Positions 8,724 to 17,701 of a DNA stretch of 55,292 bases are shown here, piece after piece. The stretch's first letter is position 1, and every line of letters starts with the position of its first letter. The notes beneath the pieces are model-generated. The model had not been told where the DNA came from. It did not search any database and saw only the letters and a list, made by a program, of their open reading frames with translations. The translations under genes and the position numbers were made by a program. The stretch is from contig NZ_JACJTQ010000037.1 of the NCBI RefSeq assembly GCF_014698735.1, positions 1 through 55,292 on the forward strand, given 5' to 3'. Source of the DNA: Anabaena catenula FACHB-362 (lineage in GTDB: Bacteria > Cyanobacteriota > Cyanobacteriia > Cyanobacteriales > Nostocaceae).

Positions 8724-10793
8724 ATGGTTGTTGCTACAATCTATATAAACCCTGTTGCAGGTAATGATACTAATACTGGCTCCCGATTAAGCCCTTTCAA
8801 AACTATTACCCGCGCCCTCAAAGCTACCACAACATCTGCCATTATTCAGTTAGCACCAGGAACTTACAGCACCGCTAGTGGTGAAGTTTTTCCCTTGATT
8901 ATTCCCACACAGATGTTAGTGGTGGGTAACGAAGCTAACAAAGGTAACTTAATTGTGATTACTGGAGGTGGTGAGTATCAAAGTCCTAGTTTTGGTCTGC
9001 AAAATATCACTATGTTGTTGCTAGGTGATGCCAGTCTGTTGGGTGTAACGGTGACGAATTCTATCTCTAAGGGTACAGGTATTTGGATTGAATCGACAGC
9101 ACCAACTTTGGCTAATAATACCTTCAGTAAATGTGGAAGGGAAGGAATATTTACGACTGGTAATGCTAAACCTGCAATTCTAGATAATCTGTTTGTGCAG
9201 AATGTGTCCAGCGGGTTAATGATGGCACGTAATAGCAAGGGGGAAGTGCTGCGGAATAGTTTTCAAAATAACCCTATAGGGATAGCAATTAGTGATTTTG
9301 CTGCGCCATTGCTGGCAAATAATAAGCTTTCAGAAAACCGGATAGCGATCGCACTTTCTCGTGATGCAAGTCCTGTACTACGGCGAAATCTGATTACCAA
9401 AAATAGCCAAGGTGGTTTGTTGGTGAATGGTAATGCTGTTCCTGACTTAGGTAGCGCCCAAGATCCCGCTGATAATATTTTCCGGGATCAAGGTGAATTT
9501 GATGTCCAAAATTTATCATCCCAAACATTAACTTCTGTAGGTAATCTGTTGAATCCTAGTCAGGTAAAGGGATTGGTGAAATTTATCGCTGCCACAGCAG
9601 AAACGCCCAGTCAAGTGGGAATTAGCAGCAGTTTTTCTGACTTAGATGGACATTGGGCGGCGGCTTTTGTGGAAGCCTTAGTCAACAAAGGTTTGATTAG
9701 CGGCTTTCCTGATGGTACTTTTCAACCATCCACACCAATTACCCGCGCTCAATATGCGGCTTTAATTACCAAAACTTTTCAACTACTGACTAGTAATAAT
9801 TTAGATAAATTTAAAGATGTGAGAACTGATTTTTGGGCAGCTGCTGCTATTGCCAGTGCCGTTGATGGGGGTTTTCTCAGTGGCTTTCCCGACGGGACAT
9901 TTCGACCAGGGCAAAATTTAACCAAGGTTCAGGCAATAGTCTCAATTGTCAATGGTTTAAAATTGACCGGTGGCAACCCCAATGGGTTAACAGTGTATAG
10001 CGATCGCGCTCAAATTCCCAGTTATGCTATCAATGCAGTTACAGTGGCTACGCAAAAATTATTAGTAGTTAATTACCCGCAAACAGAATTACTAGAACCA
10101 TTACGAGAAATTACTCGTGCTGAGGTGACAGCTTTAATTTATCAGGCTTTAGTCACTAGAGGCTCAGTAGAAGCCATCTCTTCTCCTTATATTGTCAAAC
10201 CAGAAACAGAGATTCCCTCTTTCTCTGATTTAGTAGGACATTGGGCAGAGCCATTTATCCGCGCCTTAGTGAGTATGAGCTTAACTCAAGGTTTTGCAGA
10301 TGGGAGTTATCGACCAGATAAACCCATGACTCGCGCTCAATATACGGCTTTAGTCGCGGCGGCTTTTAACCCCATAGCCAAACGCCAAGCCACAGAATTT
10401 ACTGATGTGCCTCCAGATTTTTGGGCAGCTAAAGCCATTCAAACGGCTGCTAGAGGTGGTTTTGTGAGCGGATTTAGCGATCGCACCTTTCGCCCCGATC
10501 AGAATGTTCAACGGTTACAGGTGATTGTTTCCCTGGTGAACGGATTAGGACTACCAGCGGCTGATAATAATGTCTCACTAGCTTACAGCGATAAAAAGTC
10601 TATTCCTGAATATGCCCGAAGTGCGATCGCGACTGCCACACAACAGAAAATGATTGTTAATTATCCAGATCCCAAGCTGCTTGCACCAACAAGGGATGCT
10701 ACAAGGGCTGAAGTTGCAGCTATGATATATCAGGCATTGGTTGCCTTAAAGCGTACTAAACCCATTAATTCACCCTATATAGGACTAATTTAA
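8724..10793 (+). CDS. DUF1565 beta-helix protein with six S-layer homology repeats
   Basis: A 689-residue protein. Residues about 7-75 match DUF1565 (YINPVAGNDTNTGSRLSPFKTITRAL...LAPGTYS), leading into a right-handed parallel beta-helix to about residue 280 with repeated N-x-x-x-N type rungs. The rest holds six SLH-like repeats arranged as two triplets (starting FSDLDGHW, FKDVRTDFW, YSDRAQIP, then FSDLVGHW, FTDVPPDFW, YSDKKSIP), clearly a duplication of a three-repeat block. SLH repeats bind cell-wall polymers or peptidoglycan. Oddly, the ORF begins MVVATIYINP with no signal peptide, and an A/T-rich non-coding leader precedes it. A paralogue of its N-terminal part is encoded at 11893-13563. 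Probably a cell-envelope protein; how it is exported is unclear. Confidence 0.9.
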   Translation: MVVATIYINPVAGNDTNTGSRLSPFKTITRALKATTTSAIIQLAPGTYSTASGEVFPLIIPTQMLVVGNEANKGNLIVITGGGEYQSPSFGLQNITMLLLGDASLLGVTVTNSISKGTGIWIESTAPTLANNTFSKCGREGIFTTGNAKPAILDNLFVQNVSSGLMMARNSKGEVLRNSFQNNPIGIAISDFAAPLLANNKLSENRIAIALSRDASPVLRRNLITKNSQGGLLVNGNAVPDLGSAQDPADNIFRDQGEFDVQNLSSQTLTSVGNLLNPSQVKGLVKFIAATAETPSQVGISSSFSDLDGHWAAAFVEALVNKGLISGFPDGTFQPSTPITRAQYAALITKTFQLLTSNNLDKFKDVRTDFWAAAAIASAVDGGFLSGFPDGTFRPGQNLTKVQAIVSIVNGLKLTGGNPNGLTVYSDRAQIPSYAINAVTVATQKLLVVNYPQTELLEPLREITRAEVTALIYQALVTRGSVEAISSPYIVKPETEIPSFSDLVGHWAEPFIRALVSMSLTQGFADGSYRPDKPMTRAQYTALVAAAFNPIAKRQATEFTDVPPDFWAAKAIQTAARGGFVSGFSDRTFRPDQNVQRLQVIVSLVNGLGLPAADNNVSLAYSDKKSIPEYARSAIATATQQKMIVNYPDPKLLAPTRDATRAEVAAMIYQALVALKRTKPINSPYIGLI

Positions 10794-10963
10794 GGTGACT
10801 CTTTCCCATGTCTTTTTTGCACACGCTGGTGATTTTGTCCAGCGCCCAAGTTCTACTATATTATTTTGCATATCAGCAATTGACAAGTAGAATGAAAAAC
10901 ACTGCCTATCAAATTTGCAGCTGATGAGAAAACGCTCATGTAGCCAAAAAGACGCTAGGCTAG

Positions 10964-11698
10964 ATGCGATGGGTGAAACATTTATACCTATTGCCTGGAA
11001 CTAACAGCCCCATGCTAACAACAGCCCCAGATACGTCCGCAGAATTAGCCGCTAAATTATTAGTTCATTATAGTTTTGAACTCAGTGGGTATAGTGCCAG
11101 TGAATTAATTAACAGCTGGCGACGAGAATACCCGCTGCATTGGTTACACTTGGCAGTGGTTGAAGCACTGTATCAAGGTCGTTATAAAGCAATATCAGTA
11201 CAACAAATTTTAACTTTTTGGCTCCGGCGAGGACAGGTGATTTATCATTTCAATATGGAATTTGAACGCCTGATTTGCAGCAAATTTCCGGAAAGCTTAA
11301 CCAAAATATCTCCACCAGTATTACCACAGTTACCACAAGCACCGCCGATTGAACAAACAAAAAATGCTCAATTGATCCCTGCTAAAGTTGGGACTGCTTA
11401 CCAAGAAAGTAAGCTTCCCACTCACTCTTTAGCAAATAGTGAGCAAGAAGGGCGCGTTTTAACATCTCCTTCTTTTAAAGTGGCGACAGATACAAGCAAG
11501 CGGCAGTTAGCGACTGTTGTTAGTCAAAAGCTGATTTCTCAAGGGAGTTTGATTCCAGCCAAAGAGCTAAAACATCTGCCAGAAAATGCTAATAACCCCC
11601 CCATTGGACAGTTTACGCCCCAAAGGAGCGATCGCTCTGAATCCTTCACATCCAAACTCAAAGCGATATCAGGAGAAGAGCCGGAATTTGCTGTTTAA
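10964..11698 (+). CDS. Conserved cyanobacterial hypothetical protein
   Basis: A 244-residue protein I do not recognise. Residues about 20-105 form a compact, probably helical domain (LLVHYSFELSGYSASELINSWRR...ALYQGRYKAISVQQILTFWLRRG...ERLICSKFPESL), followed by a long low-complexity, probably disordered Pro/Gln/Ser-rich tail. The tail contains a HIP1 site translated as RSDRSE. No signal peptide or membrane segment. The start is uncertain: ATG 10964 is used here, but ATG 11012 (MLTTAPDTSAE) is equally possible and neither has a good ribosome site. It sits between two DUF1565 genes, with no evidence of shared function. Confidence 0.7.
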   Translation: MRWVKHLYLLPGTNSPMLTTAPDTSAELAAKLLVHYSFELSGYSASELINSWRREYPLHWLHLAVVEALYQGRYKAISVQQILTFWLRRGQVIYHFNMEFERLICSKFPESLTKISPPVLPQLPQAPPIEQTKNAQLIPAKVGTAYQESKLPTHSLANSEQEGRVLTSPSFKVATDTSKRQLATVVSQKLISQGSLIPAKELKHLPENANNPPIGQFTPQRSDRSESFTSKLKAISGEEPEFAV

Positions 11699-11705
11699 TG
11701 GTTTA

Positions 11706-11895
11706 GGAATCAGGGGGCAGGGGGCAGGGGGCAGGGGAGATGGGGAGATGGGGTGACGCGGAGACGAGGAGACACGAGGACGCGAGGAAAATTAAGAATT
11801 CTCTGTTCCCTGTTCCCTGTTCCCTATTTACGAATTACGAATTACGAATTACGTTGGCGTAGCCTGCCGTAGGCATTATTACGAATTACGAATTA
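11706..11895. repeat. STRR block (GGGGCAG, GGAGAC, TTCCCTG, ACGAATT units)
   Basis: Four kinds of short tandem repeats follow one another: GGGGGCA heptamers, a GGAGAtGGGG/GACGCGGAGAC stretch, TGTTCCC heptamers, and ACGAATT(ACG) units on both sides of a palindrome-rich insert (GGCGTAGCCTGCCGTAGGC). The last unit runs directly into the stop codon of the DUF1565/SPOR gene. No gene is supported. Confidence 0.85.
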
Positions 11896-13563
11896 ATTCA
11901 AAGGCTGAATAATTGCTCTTAAACCTTTACTACTCAAAATTTGCACCATTTCGCTGGCGTTATTTTGACTACTAAAAGTTCCAACTTGCATGACTCTACG
12001 ACCTTGCCAGGTTTTGGAAAAAGCATCAGGGGCTACAGAAAGCACTACTTCCCGCTGTTGGTTATTTGTAACTGGAACTATGACACGATAACGTACACCC
12101 CTCGGAGTAGTTGTATAAAGTTTGGGTGCTGATATTATTACTGAATTGTTAGGGAGAGATGCTTGAGGTGCAGTAAACTCAATGACTCCCGGCTCAATTC
12201 GCACATAATTTAATTGCCGTGTATCTGATTGTTCTCCAGTGGTAGTTAGCTGGGAATTGTTGCTGGGGAAAGAAGTTTGCACATTAGCTGGTATTGGTGA
12301 TAGTTGACCATTTGGGTAAGTAGTTCTGTCACTGGGTACTATAGCTAAATACTGATTGGGAGTTTTGGTAATTGTGGGGGCAGCAAAGACAATTTCTCTG
12401 CCTTGAGGTGTTTCCTGTAGGGAGAAAGAATCAGGTGGAGAGTTTCTGGCTATAGGGGCTGTTCTGGCGTTAATGTCTACATTGCCAATGATGCGGTTTT
12501 TGGCTAGGTTGTTGCCTGGGGCAGAGATTAGCTGCTTGGCAGCTTTAGCATTAATATCATAGCGACCATTATTCCGAAATTGATTTCCACCTGGTTCTGT
12601 GAAGTTACCTAAATCTGGTGTAGCTTGGGCAATTATGACCAACCCATCTTCTTGACTGCCTGCAATTAAATTATTCCGCAAAGTCGGGCTGGTATTGGCT
12701 TGTGCAATAATTCCTGATCTGTTGTTGAGAATTTGATTTCCGATAATTACGGGAGCAGCATTCTGGGCAATGTTAATGCCAAAACCAGTTTGTTGAAAGA
12801 CATTTTCCAGGACTTCAGGACGGGAATTACCAGTCACAGTGATCCCATTAGCGCCGTTGCGGTAAAAATAATTGTTGCTAATAGTCGGTGTAGCATTGCC
12901 TGTGACGGAAATCCCATCTTGGGTATTACCGCTGAATGTATTTTCCTGAACTAGGAGATTGGTTGATTCCAGCCATAAACCATATCCACGGGGATTGCTG
13001 TTGCTGAGAGTGACTCCAGTTAAACTTGTTTGGTTAGCACCAACAATGGTAACGTTTTGACCACCAAAGCTACGACTCAGGTATTCGCCACCGCCAATAA
13101 TTTTGATATCTCTGCCTTTGTTACGAATGTCTCCTTGAATGGCCACACCTTGTTTGAGGAATAAGGGAAATACCTCTCCGGTTTCAGCACTGTATGTACC
13201 CGGCGAGAGGATAATGAGACTATTAGGCTGTGCTACTTGTAAGGCTTGGGTAATTGTCTTCCAAGGAGCGCGATCGCTACCATTACCTAGTTTGTCATCT
13301 CCAGCACTTGGGTTGACAAATAGGACGTTAACCTGAGAGAGTATTTTCTCGTTGTCAAGTTTCCGTTCTTCTGAGATGGTAATCTGGGCAATGGCGCTGC
13401 TAAAACTTGTGTTTAAAAGTGCTATACTCACGATTCCTAAAGCAAAGCTTAAACTCAATATTGAGGCAGGCCAATCTGAATATCTGCCTAGTTGAGGAAA
13501 AACCAGCTTTGTTGGCAGGATATCTGCTCTATGCTTATAAAAAAATTTAAAGGGAGGCATCAA
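11893..13563 (-). CDS. DUF1565 beta-helix protein with SPOR-like C-terminus
   Basis: A 556-residue secreted or anchored protein. A hydrophobic segment at about 34-62 (ILSLSFALGIVSIALL...SSAIAQ) serves as signal or anchor after a basic N-terminus. Residues about 80-150 are DUF1565 (FVNPSAGDDKLGNGSDRAPWKTITQAL...LSPGTYSAETGEVFPLFL) and run into a beta-helix to about 350. A Pro/Ser/Gln-rich linker follows, and the last 35 residues (RRVMQVGTFSSQNNASEMVQIL) resemble a SPOR fold, which binds denuded peptidoglycan. It is a paralogue of the SLH protein at 8724-10793 but has an export signal. Cell-envelope role inferred. Confidence 0.88.
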   Translation of the reverse strand: MMPPFKFFYKHRADILPTKLVFPQLGRYSDWPASILSLSFALGIVSIALLNTSFSSAIAQITISEERKLDNEKILSQVNVLFVNPSAGDDKLGNGSDRAPWKTITQALQVAQPNSLIILSPGTYSAETGEVFPLFLKQGVAIQGDIRNKGRDIKIIGGGEYLSRSFGGQNVTIVGANQTSLTGVTLSNSNPRGYGLWLESTNLLVQENTFSGNTQDGISVTGNATPTISNNYFYRNGANGITVTGNSRPEVLENVFQQTGFGINIAQNAAPVIIGNQILNNRSGIIAQANTSPTLRNNLIAGSQEDGLVIIAQATPDLGNFTEPGGNQFRNNGRYDINAKAAKQLISAPGNNLAKNRIIGNVDINARTAPIARNSPPDSFSLQETPQGREIVFAAPTITKTPNQYLAIVPSDRTTYPNGQLSPIPANVQTSFPSNNSQLTTTGEQSDTRQLNYVRIEPGVIEFTAPQASLPNNSVIISAPKLYTTTPRGVRYRVIVPVTNNQQREVVLSVAPDAFSKTWQGRRVMQVGTFSSQNNASEMVQILSSKGLRAIIQPLN

Positions 13564-13726
13564 ATTTAACTAACTCCTCTAGAACACACACTGAAGTTTT
13601 ATACTTTCATACAGTAATATTATGTGAATAATATTACTCATATTTTGACCAATTGGCTATTTTTCATGCAAATTTAGTTAGTAAATAGTTAATGATACAA
13701 ATATTATGAAACAGGCTGGAGGTTTT

Positions 13727-13756
13727 ATGATTGGACTAACAACGGAGTTGTTGTAA
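13727..13756 (+). CDS. Possible 9-codon leader ORF overlapping thiE
   Basis: ATG at 13727 follows a GGAGG ribosome site by 4 nt and opens a short frame reading MIGLTTELL. Its TAA stop shares its last base with the thiE ATG (TAATG). The frame differs from thiE, so it is not an alternative thiE start. It may couple translation into thiE or act as an attenuating leader. Chance is possible because the ORF is so short. Confidence 0.4.
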   Translation: MIGLTTELL

Positions 13757-14799
13757 TGGTCGAAGCCCACAGCCAAAAACAGCAAGTACAGCAAGTGGTT
13801 TACCGCATTTTAGACGCAAACTTAGACCGCGCTCGTGAGGGTCTGCGAATTATTGAGGAATGGTGTCGCTTTGGCTTAAATGATGCCCAGTTAGCTGGGG
13901 TCTGTAAGCACCTACGTCAAGAGGTAGGTAACTGGCATACGGCACAAATGAGGGCGGCACGAGATACTCCAGGTGATGCTGGTACTGATTTAACCCATCC
14001 CCAAGAAGAACAACGAGCTAATATTACATCGTTGTTGCAAGCCAATTTTTGTCGTGTTCAAGAAGCACTGAGGGTGCTGGAGGAATATGGCAAGCTGTAT
14101 GACCCGAATATGGGTAGTGCTTTTAAGCAAATGCGCTATCAGGTTTATACCCTGGAAAGTAATTTAATGGGTTATCAGCGCCATCAATTATTATGGCGAT
14201 CGCGCTTATATTTGGTAACTTCTCCGGTAGATAATTTGTTCGAGATTGTGGAAGCGGCTCTCAAAGGTGGTTTAACGCTGCTACAGTATCGAGAAAAAAC
14301 GGCTGATGATGTGATTCGTCTGGAAAGAGCTAGGAAACTTAAGCAGTTATGTGATGATTACGGGGCTTTGTTCATTATCAATGACCGGGTAGATTTGGCT
14401 TTGGCTGTCAATGCTGATGGGGTGCATTTGGGACAGCAAGATATCCCTATCGCTATTGCTCGACAATTGCTAGGATCGCAGCGTTTGATAGGGCGTTCTA
14501 CCACAAATCCTCAAGAAATGCAAGGGGCAATTGCGGAAGGTGCGGATTATATTGGTGTGGGGCCAGTATATGAAACGCCGACAAAAGTAGGTAAGGCGGC
14601 AACAGGTTTAGAATATGTCAGCTATGCGGCTCAAAATTGTCCAATTCCCTGGGTGGCAATTGGGGGAATAGATACTAGTAATATTAATGATGTGATTGAT
14701 GCGGGAGCGCAAAAGGTGGCTGTGGTGCGATCGCTCATGCAAGCTGAACAACCAACTTTAGTCACACAGTATTTTATTTCCCAACTTTATCGGAAGTAG
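13756..14799 (+). CDS. thiE: Thiamine phosphate synthase with cyanobacterial N-terminal domain
   Basis: Joins hydroxymethylpyrimidine pyrophosphate and thiazole phosphate to make thiamine phosphate. The 347-residue protein has a cyanobacterial N-terminal helical extension (residues about 10-135, starting VVYRILDANLDRAREGLRIIEEW) ahead of the TIM-barrel synthase (about 140-347). Expected motifs are present: TLLQYREK, FIINDRVDLALAVNADGVHLGQQD, GRSTTNPQEMQ, GADYIGVGPVYETPTK and WVAIGGI. A GGAG ribosome site lies 8 nt before the ATG. thiS follows about 180 bp later beyond a repeat block. I saw no TPP riboswitch (THI box) in the 190-bp leader. Complete and ordinary. Confidence 0.98.
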   Translation: MVEAHSQKQQVQQVVYRILDANLDRAREGLRIIEEWCRFGLNDAQLAGVCKHLRQEVGNWHTAQMRAARDTPGDAGTDLTHPQEEQRANITSLLQANFCRVQEALRVLEEYGKLYDPNMGSAFKQMRYQVYTLESNLMGYQRHQLLWRSRLYLVTSPVDNLFEIVEAALKGGLTLLQYREKTADDVIRLERARKLKQLCDDYGALFIINDRVDLALAVNADGVHLGQQDIPIAIARQLLGSQRLIGRSTTNPQEMQGAIAEGADYIGVGPVYETPTKVGKAATGLEYVSYAAQNCPIPWVAIGGIDTSNINDVIDAGAQKVAVVRSLMQAEQPTLVTQYFISQLYRK

Positions 14800-14805
14800 G
14801 TGATT

Positions 14806-14978
14806 AGTCATTGGTCATTAGTCATTAGTCATTGGTCATTAGTCATTGGTCATTCCTCCCCATCTCCGCGTCCCCGTGTCTCCCCGTCTCCCCGTCTCCG
14901 TGTCTCCCCCTCTCCCCGTCTTCCCTGTTTTCAATTACGAATTACGAATTACGAATTACGCATTACGAATTACGGATT
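14806..14978. repeat. STRR block between thiE and thiS
   Basis: Tandem TTAGTCATTGGTCA-type heptamers come first, then a CTCCCCGT/CCGCGTCCCC array, then ATTACGAATTACG units that run up to the thiS start codon. It separates thiE from thiS and supplies all of the immediate thiS leader. Confidence 0.85.
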
Positions 14979-15191
14979 ATGAATTCTAAAATTATTTTGC
15001 AAGTAAATGGAGAAACTCAGAGTTGTTTATCCGAAATGTCTTTACCTGAGTTACTTCAGCAGTTGGGTTTTAATCCCCGCTTGGTGGCGGTGGAATACAA
15101 TGGTGAAATATTACACCGTCAGTTTTGGTCAGAGACTAAAATCGAAAATGGCGATCGCTTGGAAGTAGTTACAATCGTTGGTGGTGGATAG
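14979..15191 (+). CDS. thiS: Sulfur carrier protein ThiS
   Basis: A 70-residue ubiquitin-like sulfur carrier for thiazole synthesis: its C-terminal glycine is thiocarboxylated and donates sulfur to ThiG. It begins MNSKIILQVNGETQ and ends with the diagnostic VTIVGGG. The ATG at 14979 is chosen because the reading frame upstream is made only of short tandem repeats. No clear ribosome binding site precedes it; the leader is ATTACG repeat. It lies downstream of thiE on the same strand. The family length of about 65-70 residues fits. Confidence 0.95.
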   Translation: MNSKIILQVNGETQSCLSEMSLPELLQQLGFNPRLVAVEYNGEILHRQFWSETKIENGDRLEVVTIVGGG

Positions 15192-15368
15192 AATAGAAGG
15201 CAGGGACGCGGGGACACGAAGATGGGGAGACGCGGGGACGCGGGGACGCGGAGAAAATGACTAATGACCAATGACCAATGACCAATGACCAATGACTAAT
15301 GATCAATGACCAATGACTAATGACCAATGACCAATGACCAATGACCAATGACTAATGACTAATGACCA
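15192..15368. repeat. STRR block (GGGGACGCG and AATGACC heptamers)
   Basis: GGGGACGCGGGGAC-type units are followed by roughly 15 tandem AATGACC/AATGACT heptamers that reach the end of the glycosyltransferase gene. The heptamers are the complement of the TGGTCAT units found before thiS, so thiS is bracketed by the same repeat in opposite orientation. Confidence 0.9.
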
Positions 15369-15369
15369 A

Positions 15370-16608
15370 TTAATAATTCAACAAACAAGAATAACGAGAT
15401 TCAGGTGCATATAGCCAACGGTGATAGGTTTTGCGTTTGGCTAATTCTTGACCTTGACGACCAAGTTTTTCTCGTAGTTGTTGGTCTTGACACAAACGCT
15501 TAAAGGCTTGTAAGACTTCATAGCCTGAATCTGGATTTACCAACAGTCCATTCTCTTCATGGTGAACTGTGTCTAAAATACTCCCTAAGCGAGAAGCAAT
15601 TACAGGTTTACCAAAGTATTCTGCTTCTAAATAAACCATGCCAAAATTATCTATGTTTTTAGCTTTTTCTGACTCTACAGTTAGCATGGCGAAAATGTCG
15701 CAGGCTGCATAATAACTGGCTAATTCCCGTTCGGCTACATAGCCTGCAAAGTGTACTCTTTTATCTACTCGCAAACGCTGGGATAGATTTTTTAGCTGTG
15801 GTTCACATGGTCCTTCACCGCAAATGATGTAATGAACATCTACACCAATAGTTAATAGTAACGGAATATTATCTATTACTCGGTCGAAGTTTTTATGTTT
15901 GAGCAATTTACCAACTGAGAGAATCACAATGGCTGTTTCGGGAATGTTGTAAACTTGACGTAAGCGAACGCGTAATTCGTTGAGATGACTAGGACTGGTG
16001 GGAGTACCAAATTTTTCTGGTCTGACTACTGGGTTAATGACGTGGGTAGGAGTATCTACGCGAAATTTAGTTCTTAAAGTATCTCTGATATGGGAACTGT
16101 GACAGACAATTCCTTCTGCCCGTTTTAGGGTAATTTTAAATAGCCATCTCCACAAAGGATTAGGTGTAATACTAACCAAGTCATTACCGTGGAGGTAGAT
16201 GAAAAATCGAATTGGTAAGATATAACTAAGTATTAACAAAGCTATAAAATCTTCACCATGACACCATTCAATGTAGCGGTAACGATAGCGGAAATATAGC
16301 TTAATGGCTAGTAATAATGAGCAAATAATATTAAAAAAAGGCTTGAATATCTTGCTCAATACATTACCACAGCAGAAACTAAAGTATGGCCAGCGATAAA
16401 CTGGAAAATTTTGCGCTTTATCAAATATTTTATCTCCTGAGCAACCAGCGGCTAATACAATCACTCTGTCTGGATCTTGCAAACAGCGATTATATACATA
16501 TTCCCCAATTACAGCCTCTTGCGGACGGAAGATGCGGGAAATAACTAGGATATCTGGATAAGTTATATTGTCCCTAAATTGTGTTCCTAGTTGTGAAATA
16601 TGTTCCAT
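15370..16608 (-). CDS. Glycosyltransferase family 4 protein
   Basis: A 412-residue GT-B enzyme that transfers a sugar from a nucleotide sugar, probably in exopolysaccharide or envelope glycan assembly. The C-terminal GT4 domain (residues about 215-385) is clear: IVILSVGKLLKHKNFDRVIDNI, HYIICGEGP and YYAACDIFAMLTVESEKAKNIDNFGMVYLEAEYFGKPVIASRLG, including the E-x7-E signature. The N-terminal Rossmann half holds a hydrophobic stretch (FFNIICSLLLAIKLYF) that may lie against the membrane. It stands alone between repeats and a long non-coding region. The acceptor and donor cannot be told. Confidence 0.92.
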   Translation of the reverse strand: MEHISQLGTQFRDNITYPDILVISRIFRPQEAVIGEYVYNRCLQDPDRVIVLAAGCSGDKIFDKAQNFPVYRWPYFSFCCGNVLSKIFKPFFNIICSLLLAIKLYFRYRYRYIEWCHGEDFIALLILSYILPIRFFIYLHGNDLVSITPNPLWRWLFKITLKRAEGIVCHSSHIRDTLRTKFRVDTPTHVINPVVRPEKFGTPTSPSHLNELRVRLRQVYNIPETAIVILSVGKLLKHKNFDRVIDNIPLLLTIGVDVHYIICGEGPCEPQLKNLSQRLRVDKRVHFAGYVAERELASYYAACDIFAMLTVESEKAKNIDNFGMVYLEAEYFGKPVIASRLGSILDTVHHEENGLLVNPDSGYEVLQAFKRLCQDQQLREKLGRQGQELAKRKTYHRWLYAPESRYSCLLNY

Positions 16609-17701
16609 GATGATGTTTTTAATAAACTTGATATCCTTGAACTAATTTTTCATTTCTCGCAGTTTGATTGGCGATAAGTGGATTTGAACACTCATAGCTG
16701 ATCTGGCTAAATATTTTGTCAAGATTCGGAATTGAAAATCAAGAATTAACAATGAAGGGAGATTGATTTTTAAATTGGCTTGTTTATATTTTTGTCTGCA
16801 ATTGACTATTGATATCAAGTCCGGGTAATTGCTGATCAAAAAAAACTCGACCCGTCACCGTGCGGTTCCCTAATGATAACTATTCAACCGGATACGAGAT
16901 GATGGGTTATTTTTTGGCATAATCAACTTGAGCTAGATTTTATCGCGGATAGGCTTGTGGCAATTTCTTGGAGAATGCTGGTGAAATTACTAAATCTAGC
17001 TGATATTAATAGACTAGCCTAAATATGTCCAAAATCCATGCCAAATTGCCAAAATATCTCTAAAAAATTGATACTTTAGGCAACAGATTGTATTTCCTAA
17101 GAATGATTTATATTTGTTCATACTATTGTAAAATTTTGCCTTGTTTATCCTGATATTGAAGGTGTTTATTCTCTTGTGGGCAACAGAATAAACTACCAAT
17201 CGTATATTTTTACCTCTGTACAGATGTTGATAATTTCCACTCAGAGACATACGTGGTACTTGTTATTTTTTTATTGATTGGATCTGTATTTATAGCAAAT
17301 ATGATTACTCTAACCCCCTGCCAATATGTGCTGAATATTCTTTCCCTATCCGGAAAAAAAATTATCCTGATGAGAAAAAAATTATCTGGGTATGTGTCAG
17401 TTTATGAAGTAAGATTTTTGGTTTAATTACAGTGAACAGCGAAGAGAATAATTAATTGATTCCAAAGTTCTGTATTTGCAAAGATGTTTCGCGGTACGGT
17501 TATCTACGCGAGAAATCCCCCCTGCGTTTGCTGTCAATCCAAGATAATACCCTGTAGATTGGATATATATAGCAGGGAACAGGGAACAGGAAACTCTTAA
17601 CAGGCTTAAAAGTCTGCTGACTGGTACTGTATTTGCTTGTGGCTATTGTCTCCTACCAATGGGGGGAGAAAACTTAAAAATACTGCAATTCCAGATTAGT
17701 T
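16609..17701. other. 1.1 kb region without a supported gene
   Basis: Two minus-strand ORFs of 65 and 78 codons (16642-16839, 17014-17250) show no recognisable family, no ribosome site and poor composition, so they are not called. The region holds one copy of a dispersed repeat (16811-16876), a direct repeat of GAAAAAAAATTATC type near 17355-17390, and a hairpin (ATCCAA/TTGGAT, about 17535-17565). A short GGGAACA tandem stretch lies near 17574-17592. It could contain an RNA, but nothing proves one. Confidence 0.6.
16811..16878. repeat. Dispersed repeat, copy 1
   Basis: This copy begins GATATCAAGTCC and contains AAAAAACTCGACCCGTC and GTGCGGTTCCCTAATGAT. The same blocks, in the same order but on the opposite strand, occur at 31693-31775, with about 20 extra bases in the middle of that copy. 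It looks like a small non-coding mobile or recombining repeat. Confidence 0.75.

Noticed and set aside
13564-13755. TPP riboswitch in front of thiE
   Set aside because: The conserved CUGAGA and ACCUGAU-type THI-box blocks are not present in this leader.
16642-17250. Two minus-strand ORFs of 65 and 78 codons
   Set aside because: No ribosome sites, no family resemblance, and the first overlaps the dispersed repeat.
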